In this document: positions 26,215 through 34,089 of the stretch, piece after piece
Layout: every line of letters starts with the position of its first letter
Numbering within the stretch: position 1 is the stretch's first letter
Assembly (NCBI RefSeq): GCF_003289645.1
Contig: NZ_QLYX01000014.1
Span: forward strand, 62,001-126,000
DNA length: 64,000 nucleotides
Reading direction: 5' to 3'
Source of the DNA: Actinomadura craniellae
GTDB lineage: Bacteria; Actinomycetota; Actinomycetes; Streptosporangiales; Streptosporangiaceae
The notes under the pieces: generated by a model
What the model saw: only the letters and a program-made list of their open reading frames with translations
Told to the model about the DNA's origin: nothing
The model's database searches: none
Made by a program: the position numbers and the translations under genes

Positions 26215-28419
26215 CTAGTCGCGCGGCAGCCCCAGGATCCGCTCACCGATCACGTTCAGGTTGACCTCGGTGGTGCCCCCGCCGATCGTCATCGCCCGGG
26301 AGGCCAGCAGGTACCTGGTCCACCTGCGGGACAGCTCCGACCGGGCGTCGCCGGTGAGGGCGCCCCGCTCGGCCAGCAGCGCGAAACCGAACTCGGTGAC
26401 CTGCTGGCCGTGCTCCATCGCGACCAGCTTGCGCACGTTGGCGGTGGCGCCCGGATCGGTGCCCGACAGCTGCTTGAGGGTGGCGCGCAGGCCGAGCAGG
26501 TTGAACGTGTGCTCGTCCGCGGCCAGCCGGCCCAGCCCGTCCCGGGTGAGCGGGTCCCCGCACAGGCCCAGCCCGCGGAGCATCTCGGCCAGCCGCGGCA
26601 CGTCGGCGCCGAGCTGGAACGAGCTGGTCAGCCCGACCCGCTCGTTGGCGAGGGTGTTGCGGGTCACCCGCCAGCCCGCGTTCACCGGGCCCACCACCTG
26701 GTCGTCCGGCACGAAGACGCCGTCCAGGAAGACCTCGTTGAACATCGCGTCGCCGGTCGCCTCGCGCAGCGGCCGGACGTCGATCCCCGCGGACGCCATG
26801 TCCACCAGGAAGTAGGTGATGCCGTCGTGCTTGGGCCGGTCGGGATCGGTACGGGCGATGCAGATCCCCCACTGCGCCTCGCGGGCCAGCGAGTTCCAGA
26901 TCTTCTGGCCGGTGATCCGCCAGCCGCCCTCGACCTGCTCGGCCCGGGTGGACAGCGCGGCCAGGTCCGAGCCGGCACCGGGCTCGCTGAACAGCTGGCA
27001 CCAGAGGATCTCGCCGCGCAGGGTCGGCGGCAGGAAGCGCTCCTGCTGTTCCGGGGAGCCGTACTGGACCAGCGACGGCACCACCCAGGCACCGATCAGC
27101 AGCGGTACCGGGTGGACCCCGGCCCGCTGCAGTTCCTGCCGGATGACGATCTGCTCGACCGGCCGGGCGTCCCTGCCCCACGGCCGCGGCAGGTGCGGGG
27201 TGACCCAGCCGCCCTCGGCCATCGCCGCGCGCTGCGCGACGCCGTCCAGCGCGGCGAGCCCGGCGACCTCGGTGCGGACGGCGGCGCGCAGTTCCGCGGC
27301 GTCCTCGCCCAGTTCGATCTCCATCGGCCGGCGCAGGCCGGCCAGCGCCAGGTCGGCCACCGGGCCGCGCAGGTCGCTCGGCGCGCCGAGCAGGGCGCGC
27401 AGGGTGAGCGCCCGGCGGTAGTACAGGTGCGCGTCGTGCTCGAAGGTGTATCCGATGCCGCCGTGCACCTGGATGTTGCCCTCGGCGCACCGGACGGCGG
27501 CGTCGGGGGCGGCGATCGCGGCCACCGCGACGGCGAAGGTGCGCTGGTCGGCGGGCTCTGCGGCGTCGATCGCGCGGGCGGCGTCCCAGACGGCGGCGCG
27601 GGCCTGCTCGACGGCGATGAGCATCCGAGCGCACCTGTGCTTGACGCCCTGGAACTGGCCGATCGGGCGGCCGAACTGCTCGCGCAGCCGGGCGTAGCCG
27701 ACGGCGTCGTCCAGGGTCCGGCCGGCCACGCCGCAGGCTTCGGCGCCCAGCAGCACGGCGGCCAGGGCCCGGACGTCCCCGTCCAGCACCCGGCTCGCCG
27801 GGACCTCGGCGGCGGTGAGCGTGACGGCCGCGACGGGGCGGGTGAGGTCCAGCGCCTCCAGCGGTTCGGTCTCCGCCCGGTCCACGAGCACCCAGCACTC
27901 ACCGGCGCCGGTGGTCACCGGGAGCAGCAGCAGGTCGGTGGCGCCGGCGCAGAGCACCGGCGCCACCGTACCGTCGACCACCAGGCCGCCGGTGCCGGTC
28001 TCGCGGCCGGTGAGGCCCTCGGCGTACCCCTGGGACAGGGCCGCCGCCGCGGTCAGGGAGCCGTCGGCCAGGCCGGGCAGCAGTTCGGCCCGGCCGCTCT
28101 CGTCGCCCAGCATGGCGACGGCCGCGCTCGCCAGCACCGTGGTCAGGTAGGGGCCCGGCGCCGGGAAGCGACCCAGCTGTTCCAGGGCGATCGCCTGCTC
28201 GACCAGGCCGAAGCCCTGCCCGCCGTACTTCTCGGGCAGGTGCAGCCCGAGCAACCCCTGCCCGGCCAGCGCGGACCAGTACGGCACGGCGGGCGGCGGC
28301 GCTCCCCGCTCCGCGGCCGCCACCGTCTCGCGGACGAACGCCGCCGTGACGTGCCGGTCGGCGAGCCCGCGTACGGACTCGGCCAGCGCCTCGTGCTCTT
28401 CGGTCAGTCCGATCGCCAT
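26215..28419 (-). CDS. Two-domain acyl-CoA dehydrogenase
   Basis: 734 residues from the ATG at 28419, preceded by AAGGGG at the right distance; an in-frame GTG 6 bases upstream is less well placed. Two acyl-CoA dehydrogenase units are fused. Residues 1-370 carry GLTEEHEALAESVRGLADRH, LPEKYGGQGFG, REQFGRPIGQFQGVKHRCAR and VHGGIGYTFEHDAHLYYRRA. The second half carries QLFSEPGAGSDLAALSTRAE, GWRITGQKIWNSLA and TIGGGTTEVNLNVIGERILG. This matches mycobacterial FadE6-like fusions of about 730 residues. FAD-dependent oxidation of an acyl-CoA or sterol-like CoA ester. Last gene before the envelope cluster in the same direction; may be separately regulated through the palindrome upstream. Confidence 0.92.
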   Translation of the reverse strand: MAIGLTEEHEALAESVRGLADRHVTAAFVRETVAAAERGAPPPAVPYWSALAGQGLLGLHLPEKYGGQGFGLVEQAIALEQLGRFPAPGPYLTTVLASAAVAMLGDESGRAELLPGLADGSLTAAAALSQGYAEGLTGRETGTGGLVVDGTVAPVLCAGATDLLLLPVTTGAGECWVLVDRAETEPLEALDLTRPVAAVTLTAAEVPASRVLDGDVRALAAVLLGAEACGVAGRTLDDAVGYARLREQFGRPIGQFQGVKHRCARMLIAVEQARAAVWDAARAIDAAEPADQRTFAVAVAAIAAPDAAVRCAEGNIQVHGGIGYTFEHDAHLYYRRALTLRALLGAPSDLRGPVADLALAGLRRPMEIELGEDAAELRAAVRTEVAGLAALDGVAQRAAMAEGGWVTPHLPRPWGRDARPVEQIVIRQELQRAGVHPVPLLIGAWVVPSLVQYGSPEQQERFLPPTLRGEILWCQLFSEPGAGSDLAALSTRAEQVEGGWRITGQKIWNSLAREAQWGICIARTDPDRPKHDGITYFLVDMASAGIDVRPLREATGDAMFNEVFLDGVFVPDDQVVGPVNAGWRVTRNTLANERVGLTSSFQLGADVPRLAEMLRGLGLCGDPLTRDGLGRLAADEHTFNLLGLRATLKQLSGTDPGATANVRKLVAMEHGQQVTEFGFALLAERGALTGDARSELSRRWTRYLLASRAMTIGGGTTEVNLNVIGERILGLPRD

Positions 28420-28456
28420 CCTCACCCCTTCGCCAGAAGTAAGGAGTAGCTTATTA

Positions 28457-28467
28457 GAATCTGATTC
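28457..28467 (-). promoter_or_regulatory. Palindrome GAATC-T-GATTC upstream of the acyl-CoA dehydrogenase
   Basis: Perfect 5-1-5 palindrome 38 bases before the start codon, in a locally AT-rich patch (TTATTAGAATCTGATTCAG). Spacing and form fit a TetR-type operator of lipid-catabolism genes; the regulator is not in the window. Confidence 0.5.
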
Positions 28468-28503
28468 AGTTCTCCGGCGAAGTCCGCAGTGTCCGCGGCG
28501 TCC

Positions 28504-30291
28504 TCAGCGCAACCCCTCCAGCAGCCGGTGGACGTCGGGCAGCACGGAGCGCTGCGGGGTCGGCACCGTCATGTAGAGGACCATCGGGCGGCGGGAACGT
28601 TCGACCACCGCGACCACGACCGTCTCGCCCCTGACCGGGCCGCTGCGCACCCGGAAGGCGCCCACCCAGCCGGTGACCGGGCCGTCCAGCCGCTCGCGGG
28701 CGAACTGCGACAGCGCCGGCCGGCCCGGGTAACGCGACCGGACCACCTGGCGGGCCAGCGCGCCCGGCGTGTCGCCGGTGACGTCGCGGCCCAGCGCGGC
28801 CGGCAGCGGCACCAGGAAGTACTCGGCCCAGCCCCGGGTCACGCTGCCCGCGCGGACCACCGTCCGGGGAACGGGCTTGAACGCCGCCGTCACCCCCCGC
28901 GGATCCGGGCCCAGCGCCCAGCGCCCGCCGAGCACCGGATACGACAGCCCACCGGTGCTCGCGCGGCTCCGCACCGGACTGGCGCGCCCGCGGAAGACCG
29001 GCAGCGGCCGCTCGTCCGGAGCCCGGGTCACCAGCGGCACCGGGGCCGGGGCGGGTTCCCGGGTCGCCGCCGCCGTCGGCGGGGGCGGCTCCGCTCCCGC
29101 GGCGTCGGGTGTGCCGCCGGCCGTGTCGCCGCGCGCGCCCACCAGCGAGACCGCGACTCCCACGAGCATCACCCCGGTGGCCACCCCCGCGGCCACCACG
29201 ATGCTCCGGTCCCTGACCCAGCCGACCCGGGGCCGTCGGGCCGGCGGCGCCGGACGGCCGGTCCGGTCAGTCCGTGGCAGTGCCTGCGTGCGGTCTCCCG
29301 CCGCCTTGCCGCTCTTGCGCAGGCTCACGACCCCTTCCGGCCGGTCCTCGTCGTCGCCTCGGGCCGCCTCGCCCGTCTCGGGACCGCTCCCGTCGTCCAC
29401 GCCGACGGTCTCTCCCGGGCGGTCCTCCTCGTCGTCCTCCCGAGAGGTCCCGGTTCGCGCGGCACCACCGGCGGCGATTCCGTCCTGCTCGGAGCCGTCC
29501 TCCGCCGGCCGGTCCTCGTCCTCGCCCGGAACGCTCTCGCTCGCCTCGGGGTCGCTCCCGGCGTCCTCCTGAGCAGCCTCGCCCGGCCGGCCCTCCTCGG
29601 ACCCGCCGGCGATCTCGTGCTGTCCGGAGCCGCTCTCCGCCGGCCGGTCCTCGTCCTCGCCCGGAACGCTCTCGCTCGCCTCGGGGTCGCTCCCGGCGTC
29701 CTCCTGAGCGATCTCGCCCGGCCGGCCCGCGTCGCCGCTTCGAGCGCTCCCGCTCGCCTCGGGGTCACTCCCGTCGTCCTCCTGAGCGACCTCGCCCGGC
29801 CGGCCCTCCTCGGACCCGCCGGCGATCTCGCGCTGTCCGGAGCCGCTCTCCGCCGGCCGGTCCTCGTCCTCGCCCGGAGCGCTCTCGCTCGCCTCGGGCG
29901 CGCTCTCCTCGCTCTCCTGGGCGACTTCGGCCTGCTCGGGTTCGGCGCCTTCGTCCGGCTCACTTCCCGCGCGGGCCGACGTGTCCTCGGCCTCAGCCGG
30001 GTCCGGCGCGTCCTCCGCCGGGCTGGTGGCGTCCGCGGTTCCGGTGGTGGCCGCTGTTTCGGCCAGGTCCTCCGGGGCGTCCGCGAACAGTTCCTCGGCG
30101 GCTCTTTCGAAGGCGTCGGGACGTTCCGCTCCGGCGAGGTCCTCCGGATCAGGCTCGCCCCACCCGTCCTGCACGGACGGGTCGGCCAGGCCCGCGAAGG
30201 TCATCTCCTCGGTGATGACCGGGAGCGGCCCGGTGGGCACCTCGTCGGGCGGAATGTAACGCCAGTTAGTGGGTTCCTCGAACTCGGACAC
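28504..30291 (-). CDS. Single-pass membrane protein with long acidic repeat region
   Basis: 595 residues, GTG start. Residues 1-335 are strongly acidic and disordered, with repeated units of the type PGEDEDRPAESGSGQ, GSEEGRPGE and AQEDAGSDPEAS. A basic stretch (RRPRVGWVRDR) precedes one membrane helix (about 366-385), then a proline/alanine linker and an outer domain of about 170 residues (LPVFRGRASPVRSRASTGGL, SYPVLGGRWALG). The outer domain resembles that of the next gene (FPGRPSPVLGR...SGLAYPRLGAPW), so they are paralogues. No enzyme motif. The topology fits an envelope protein with a cytoplasmic acidic tail. The repeats are also visible in the DNA. Confidence 0.75.
   Translation of the reverse strand: MSEFEEPTNWRYIPPDEVPTGPLPVITEEMTFAGLADPSVQDGWGEPDPEDLAGAERPDAFERAAEELFADAPEDLAETAATTGTADATSPAEDAPDPAEAEDTSARAGSEPDEGAEPEQAEVAQESEESAPEASESAPGEDEDRPAESGSGQREIAGGSEEGRPGEVAQEDDGSDPEASGSARSGDAGRPGEIAQEDAGSDPEASESVPGEDEDRPAESGSGQHEIAGGSEEGRPGEAAQEDAGSDPEASESVPGEDEDRPAEDGSEQDGIAAGGAARTGTSREDDEEDRPGETVGVDDGSGPETGEAARGDDEDRPEGVVSLRKSGKAAGDRTQALPRTDRTGRPAPPARRPRVGWVRDRSIVVAAGVATGVMLVGVAVSLVGARGDTAGGTPDAAGAEPPPPTAAATREPAPAPVPLVTRAPDERPLPVFRGRASPVRSRASTGGLSYPVLGGRWALGPDPRGVTAAFKPVPRTVVRAGSVTRGWAEYFLVPLPAALGRDVTGDTPGALARQVVRSRYPGRPALSQFARERLDGPVTGWVGAFRVRSGPVRGETVVVAVVERSRRPMVLYMTVPTPQRSVLPDVHRLLEGLR
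29500..29709 (-). repeat. 75-bp perfect direct repeat within the acidic region
   Basis: Identical 75-base copies at 29500-29574 and 29635-29709. A related longer unit (about 104 bases) starts at 29581 and again at 29794 with two or three differences. Copies are in frame and encode the acidic repeats of the 595-residue protein. Confidence 0.9.
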
Positions 30292-30425
30292 GACGGCAGA
30301 TTATGTGAAGCACACCAATGGGACCTACAGGCCACCGATAACACAGTGGAAACAGATTGCCCACAGGCCCCATTGTCGCCGCGCACGGTCATTCCGCCCG
30401 TCCGATGGCACCGGTGGCGCAGAGG

Positions 30426-31805
30426 TCATCGGAGCGGGGTCAACCCGGCAATGAACTGGTTGATGTCAGGCCAAAGCCGCCGATGCGTGTTCGGGAGGGA
30501 CAAGAACAGTACGGACGGGGCCGCACGCCCCGTGTCGATCACCGCCACCACCATGACCTCACCGGTGGCCCGGACCCCCGGGCGCTGGTAGTTGAGGTAG
30601 GAGGCGACCAGCCAGCCCTGCCGCCCGCCCACCGAGAGGGCCTGGGAGGCCAGCGGCCGGGTGCGGTGCGGGAAGGCGTACTCGCGGGCCTCGATGCTCC
30701 GCGCGTACAGCGCGGTGGCGGTCTGCAGGTCGTGCGGGCCCCGGTATCCGGTGCTGCTGAGTTCGGCGGGACCCATCAGCCCTGTCAGCAGCTGGCCGTA
30801 CCACAGGCCGCCGCGCCGCCTCTCGGTGACGACGATCTGCTGACCGGACCAGCCGGTCTGCCCCAGCTGGTTCTGCTTGTTCGGGATCTGCCAGGGCGCC
30901 CCCAGCCGGGGGTAGGCCAGCCCCGAATGCGGGTCGGTGAGCCGGCCGAGCACCGGGCTGGGCCGTCCGGGGAAGCGCTGCAACGGCTGCTCCGGCGGCA
31001 ACTGGACGGCCGGCCGGGACGGGCTCGGAACCGCCTCGGGCGTCGGGGTGACGGCGGCGGCGGAGCCGCTGCCCGGGCGGAGGAAGTAGACGGCGGCGGC
31101 GGCCAGCAGGGCGACCACGAGCAGCCCCACCCCGATGACCAGCCCGCGCCGCGAACGCTTCTCCGTGTAGGGGTCCAGGAGGTCGGCCGACTCGCCGCTC
31201 CCGCCGTCCTCGCCGTCCTTCATCCATTCGGGCATGCGCCAGTTGCCGCTGCTCGGCGTGCCCGGCTTGGGCGGCGTGCTCGGCCCGGTTCCCGACGGCG
31301 AGACCGGGGCGTAGCGCGGGTCGCCCTCCCCCTCACTATCGAAGATCGAGCGGTCGAACTCACCGCCTTCGGTGCTGCTCTCGGCCCCCTGGCCGGCGTC
31401 GTCCCGTAGCCGGGCCGAGGCGCCCGCCACGGGAACGTCCGCGGCCTCGTCGGGTTCGTACGCGATCACGGGGTCGTACTCGGCCACCGGCTCGTACTCG
31501 ACCGCGGGCGAGTTCCACGCGGGCTCCGCCCCGGAGGCCGCGGGCGATTCGGGCGCCGAGAATTCAGTACGCCCCGCAGGGTTCGGTGGCTCGCTGTCGA
31601 CGACCCCGGCCTCATCATCGGCGGACGCGTCATCGTCCGGCGGTTCGTAGGTGGTGACGGTACCCGGCTCGGGATCCTCCTCGGGCCCTTCGCCGACCGC
31701 GCCCACCTGCCGTATCGGCCCGGTGGCGAGGTCGCTCGACTGCTGTTCGTCGGTGTCGGCTTCCAGCGCTCTCCGGCGTGCGCTGAAGTCCCCCTGATCG
31801 GACAT
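30426..31805 (-). CDS. Single-pass membrane protein, paralogue of the acidic-repeat protein
   Basis: 459 residues, ATG start. Acidic, disordered N-terminal 210 residues with YEP/YDP repeats (AVEYEPVAEYDPVIAYEPDE), basic EKRSRRG, one membrane helix (about 222-243), proline-rich linker and an outer domain with FPGRPSPVLGRLTDPHSGLA, YPRLGAPWQIP, GQQIVVTERR and a C-terminus PNTHRRLWPDINQFIAGL that matches PTPQRSVLPDVHRLLEGL in the neighbour. The pair are 134 bases apart and co-directional. Function unknown; an envelope sensor or structural role is possible. Confidence 0.75.
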   Translation of the reverse strand: MSDQGDFSARRRALEADTDEQQSSDLATGPIRQVGAVGEGPEEDPEPGTVTTYEPPDDDASADDEAGVVDSEPPNPAGRTEFSAPESPAASGAEPAWNSPAVEYEPVAEYDPVIAYEPDEAADVPVAGASARLRDDAGQGAESSTEGGEFDRSIFDSEGEGDPRYAPVSPSGTGPSTPPKPGTPSSGNWRMPEWMKDGEDGGSGESADLLDPYTEKRSRRGLVIGVGLLVVALLAAAAVYFLRPGSGSAAAVTPTPEAVPSPSRPAVQLPPEQPLQRFPGRPSPVLGRLTDPHSGLAYPRLGAPWQIPNKQNQLGQTGWSGQQIVVTERRRGGLWYGQLLTGLMGPAELSSTGYRGPHDLQTATALYARSIEAREYAFPHRTRPLASQALSVGGRQGWLVASYLNYQRPGVRATGEVMVVAVIDTGRAAPSVLFLSLPNTHRRLWPDINQFIAGLTPLR

Positions 31806-31898
31806 GCGGCACAGGCTACGCGATGATCACAGGGTGTGGACGGGCCCGTAATCACACTCAGGACACATATTCCTATCGCCTTGGCGCGCGCCGCCGGT

Positions 31899-32723
31899 TC
31901 ACCCCTTCATCACGGTGATATGCGGCACACCCGCCAACCTTTCCCGCGCGAGCAACGTGGCACCGGCCACCGCTCCCGGCATCACCAGCACGGCCCCCAG
32001 CGGAACCAGGAACAGAACAAACGTCATCGCTCCGAACCCCACCACCAGCAACCGGTTCTGCTTCAACAGCGCGAACCGATCACGCCGCCGCAACCCACGC
32101 CGCTCCAACGCCACAGAGGTCAGCTCACCGGCCAGGAAGTACCCCGCCACGCACGCCGCGACCACCGGTACCACCGTCTGCCCGACCACCGGCACGAACC
32201 CGAACACAAAGAAAGTGACGGAAAACCCCAGGGCCACCACCCCGAGCACGACCGTGTCCTTGAGCGCCCGCCCGATCGACACCAGCAGCGGCACATCGGG
32301 CTCCGGCGGCGCCCCACCCTGCGACTCCTCCACCCGAACCGCAATGCTCTCGTAGAAAGGATCCCCGATCAGCAACGTGATGGCGGTGAAGGTCAAAACC
32401 GCCAACAGGGCCCCAGCCCCGAAGACGGCCAACGCGGTGACCACCCGAACGACCCGCCGCACCCCCTCGGCCCAGTCATCCGCGAACGGCGTCAACCACC
32501 CAGCCAAATCACCAGCATGAAACCCGAGAACCACCAGCCCCACCACGTACACCACCAACGTGATCAGCGCCGGAACCAACCCAAAGAAGTACTGCCGCGG
32601 ATGCCTCCGCACCCACCCCATCCCCCGAAACAGATACCCGGCCCCAACGACCAGATCCCCCAACCCCTGCCGCCGCCCAACCACGACCCCGGCTCCACCC
32701 ACCCGCACCTCATCCACGCCCAA
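31899..32723 (-). CDS. EI24/CysZ-like membrane protein
   Basis: 274 residues if it starts at the TTG at 32723. A GTG at 32717 and another near 32705 are in frame and no site is clearly better, so the start is uncertain. EI24 domain: GYLFRGMGWVRRHPRQYFFG, TFTAITLLIGDPFYESIAVR, GFVPVVGQTVVPVVAACVAG and FLAGELTSVALERRGL, with four or more membrane helices. CysZ members move sulfate, but many actinobacterial copies are uncharacterised and no sulfur gene is nearby. Confidence 0.85.
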   Translation of the reverse strand: MGVDEVRVGGAGVVVGRRQGLGDLVVGAGYLFRGMGWVRRHPRQYFFGLVPALITLVVYVVGLVVLGFHAGDLAGWLTPFADDWAEGVRRVVRVVTALAVFGAGALLAVLTFTAITLLIGDPFYESIAVRVEESQGGAPPEPDVPLLVSIGRALKDTVVLGVVALGFSVTFFVFGFVPVVGQTVVPVVAACVAGYFLAGELTSVALERRGLRRRDRFALLKQNRLLVVGFGAMTFVLFLVPLGAVLVMPGAVAGATLLARERLAGVPHITVMKG

Positions 32724-32838
32724 ACCCTAACCCCACCCACCCCACCCCCCACCCCCAAACACCAAGCACCCCCCGAGCCCAGCACAAACCCACAACAGCG
32801 GACCAAAACACAACACCCCCGCATCAGCAGACAAGCCC

Positions 32839-32874
32839 CCCAGCACCCAGCACCCAGCACCCAGCACCCAGCAC
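32839..32874. repeat. Five tandem copies of CCCAGCA
   Basis: Exact 7-base units, five in a row, starting at 32839. A multiple of 7 does not preserve frame, which also argues against coding. Confidence 0.9.
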
Positions 32875-32952
32875 AAGCGAAGAGAACCAAGCCAGAAACC
32901 ACCACGCAGCAGCCACCAGGCCACCAGAACCCCAGAGCCACCCAGAAACACA

Positions 32953-33345
32953 CGAAGGGCCAGCAGGAAACACCAAAACCACAACCCACCGACCCGAACC
33001 CAAGGCCGCAGACAGCAACCCCCACGTGACGACTGCCGGCCGCCACCCAGGAGACCCAAGGCTCCCCCGGGAAAAGGACGAAGGGCCAGCAGGAAGCGCC
33101 AACGCGCAACCACACCACCGAACCCAAGCCACAGACAGCCAACCCCCACGCAGCGGCCGCCAGACCGCCAGGCCGCCCCCCGAAGCCCCCAGAAACACAC
33201 GAAGGGCCAGCGGGAAGCGACAAAACCGCAACCCACCGACCCGAAACCAAAGCCGCAGACAGCAACCCCCACGTGGCGGCCGCCAGGCCGCCACCCCGGG
33301 GGTCCGGGGGTCGCCCCCCGGGAAAAATGACGAGGGGCCAGCGGG
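32953..33345. repeat. Four imperfect copies of a 121-131-bp unit
   Basis: The marker CGA(A/G)GGGCCAGC recurs at 32953, 33079, 33200 and 33331 (spacings 126, 121, 131). Around it are shared blocks: AACCCACCGACCCGAA, AGCCGCAGACAGCAACC, CCCCACG and GCGGCCGCCAG. Copies differ by substitutions and small indels, so they are old. They lie directly downstream of ssrA. Confidence 0.8.
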
Positions 33346-33348
33346 GAA

Positions 33349-33361
33349 GCGGCAACGCCGC
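33349..33361 (-). terminator. Small GC hairpin after ssrA
   Basis: GCGGC-AAC-GCCGC, 5-base stem, 25 bases beyond the 3' end of the tmRNA and followed by a T-rich stretch on the minus strand. A plausible but short terminator. Confidence 0.35.
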
Positions 33362-33385
33362 GACCACACTGACCCCAGGCCCGAG

Positions 33386-33754
33386 TGGAGGTGGTGGGAA
33401 TCGAACCCACGTCCTCCGGTACCGATTCAGGGCTTCTCCGGGCGCAGCCTGCTAGTCGTTTTCTCGACCCCGGTGCTCATGCAGGCAAGTCACCGACGGG
33501 CCCAGTCGCTGTTAGTTTTCCCTACCGGCCCCGCGACCGGGTCGGCAGGTGGAGTCTCCTAACGATGCCAGGTCCCGGGTCGGAGACTTCCCCGGGCTGA
33601 CAGAGTCGCTACTCGCCTCAGGCGGCGAGGGCGAACTCAGTGCGCTGAGAGTTGGCACTTGTTGGTTTGCAGTCGCAGGATTTACGAGGTCGCAACTGCA
33701 GCCCTCGGCCCGCTTCCCCTGGCTCGACAACCGAAGTCGAAGCCAGTCACCCCC
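33386..33754 (-). ncRNA. ssrA: tmRNA
   Basis: 369-base one-piece tmRNA on the minus strand. The 5' end GGGGGTGACTGGCTTCGACT and the 3' end GGTTCGATTCCCACCACCTC + CA form the tRNA(Ala)-like domain: GGGGGUG pairs with CACCUCC with one G-U pair. CCA is not encoded after the discriminator A, so it must be added. The T-arm GTGGGTTCGATTCCCAC is perfect. With SmpB (gene at 35985-36452) it rescues stalled ribosomes and tags the nascent protein for proteolysis. Confidence 0.97.
33618..33656 (-). other. tmRNA tag reading frame (ANSQRTEFALAA)
   Basis: Within ssrA, codons from GCC at 33656 to TGA at 33618 encode ANSQRTEFALAA. It ends in the ALAA degron recognised by ClpXP/ClpAP-type proteases and closely resembles tags of related actinomycetes. 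The resume codon is assigned by that similarity. Confidence 0.85.
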
Positions 33755-34089
33755 ATGTTGAGTTGTCAACGGTGTGGATACGGGCGCCGGAGCGCCCGGT
33801 ACCGGAACCGTACATTCTCAACACCGGTACTGCCAACGTGATTCCCGGGGTGAGGGGGGCTTGAACGTGATGAACCCCGGTGAGGGTGAACTCGTCACCG
33901 CTCACCGGGGCTGACCGGCAGGGTCGGGCCGGTCTGACGGCGGAGCCTCCCCCGAGACGAGGCTCCGATCTCATCACGGCGACTGAGTCCGCAACCCCCC
34001 GAGCGGTGTCTCAGTCACCCGTAAAGACGAGTGGGGGCCCCTGGTGGGTTGCGTCCCGCAGGCAAAGAGATAACAAAGTGGTAACGACC
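33755..34089. other. Leader/promoter region of ssrA
   Basis: 335 bases between ssrA and the PBP-like gene upstream of it. Contains the putative ssrA promoter, GC-rich inverted repeats such as GGGCGCTCCGGCGCCC (minus strand, near 33781-33796) that may be part of the processed 5' leader, and CCCCGGTGAG/CTCACCGGGG arms (33877-33908), a likely terminator for the PBP-like gene. No gene seen. Confidence 0.55.
33807..33836 (-). promoter_or_regulatory. Putative ssrA promoter
   Basis: On the minus strand TTGGCA (33836-33831), 18 bases, then TACGGT (33812-33807), a near-consensus -35/-10 pair for the housekeeping sigma factor. It would give a 5' leader of about 45 bases to be removed by RNase P. Confidence 0.45.

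Larger units (their letters stand above)
32724..33385. other. Noncoding repeat-rich region downstream of ssrA
   Basis: 662 bases between the EI24 gene start and the 3' end of ssrA. It contains a 7-base tandem repeat (32839-32874) and four imperfect copies of a 121-131-base unit. C- and A-rich on the plus strand. The only long reading frames run through the repeats and into ssrA, so no gene is called. Confidence 0.7.

Noticed and set aside
32953-33345. Regular repeats as a CRISPR array
   Set aside because: Units are over 120 bases, diverged along their whole length, and there are no spacers or cas genes.
32727-33410. 227-residue minus-strand reading frame rich in Gly, Trp and Cys
   Set aside because: It begins inside ssrA, runs through the tandem repeats whose lengths are not multiples of three, and has no domain or ribosome site.
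33386-33754. Integrative element at the ssrA 3' end
   Set aside because: No integrase, no duplicated 3' end of ssrA and no foreign-looking genes on that side; only the noncoding repeats are present.
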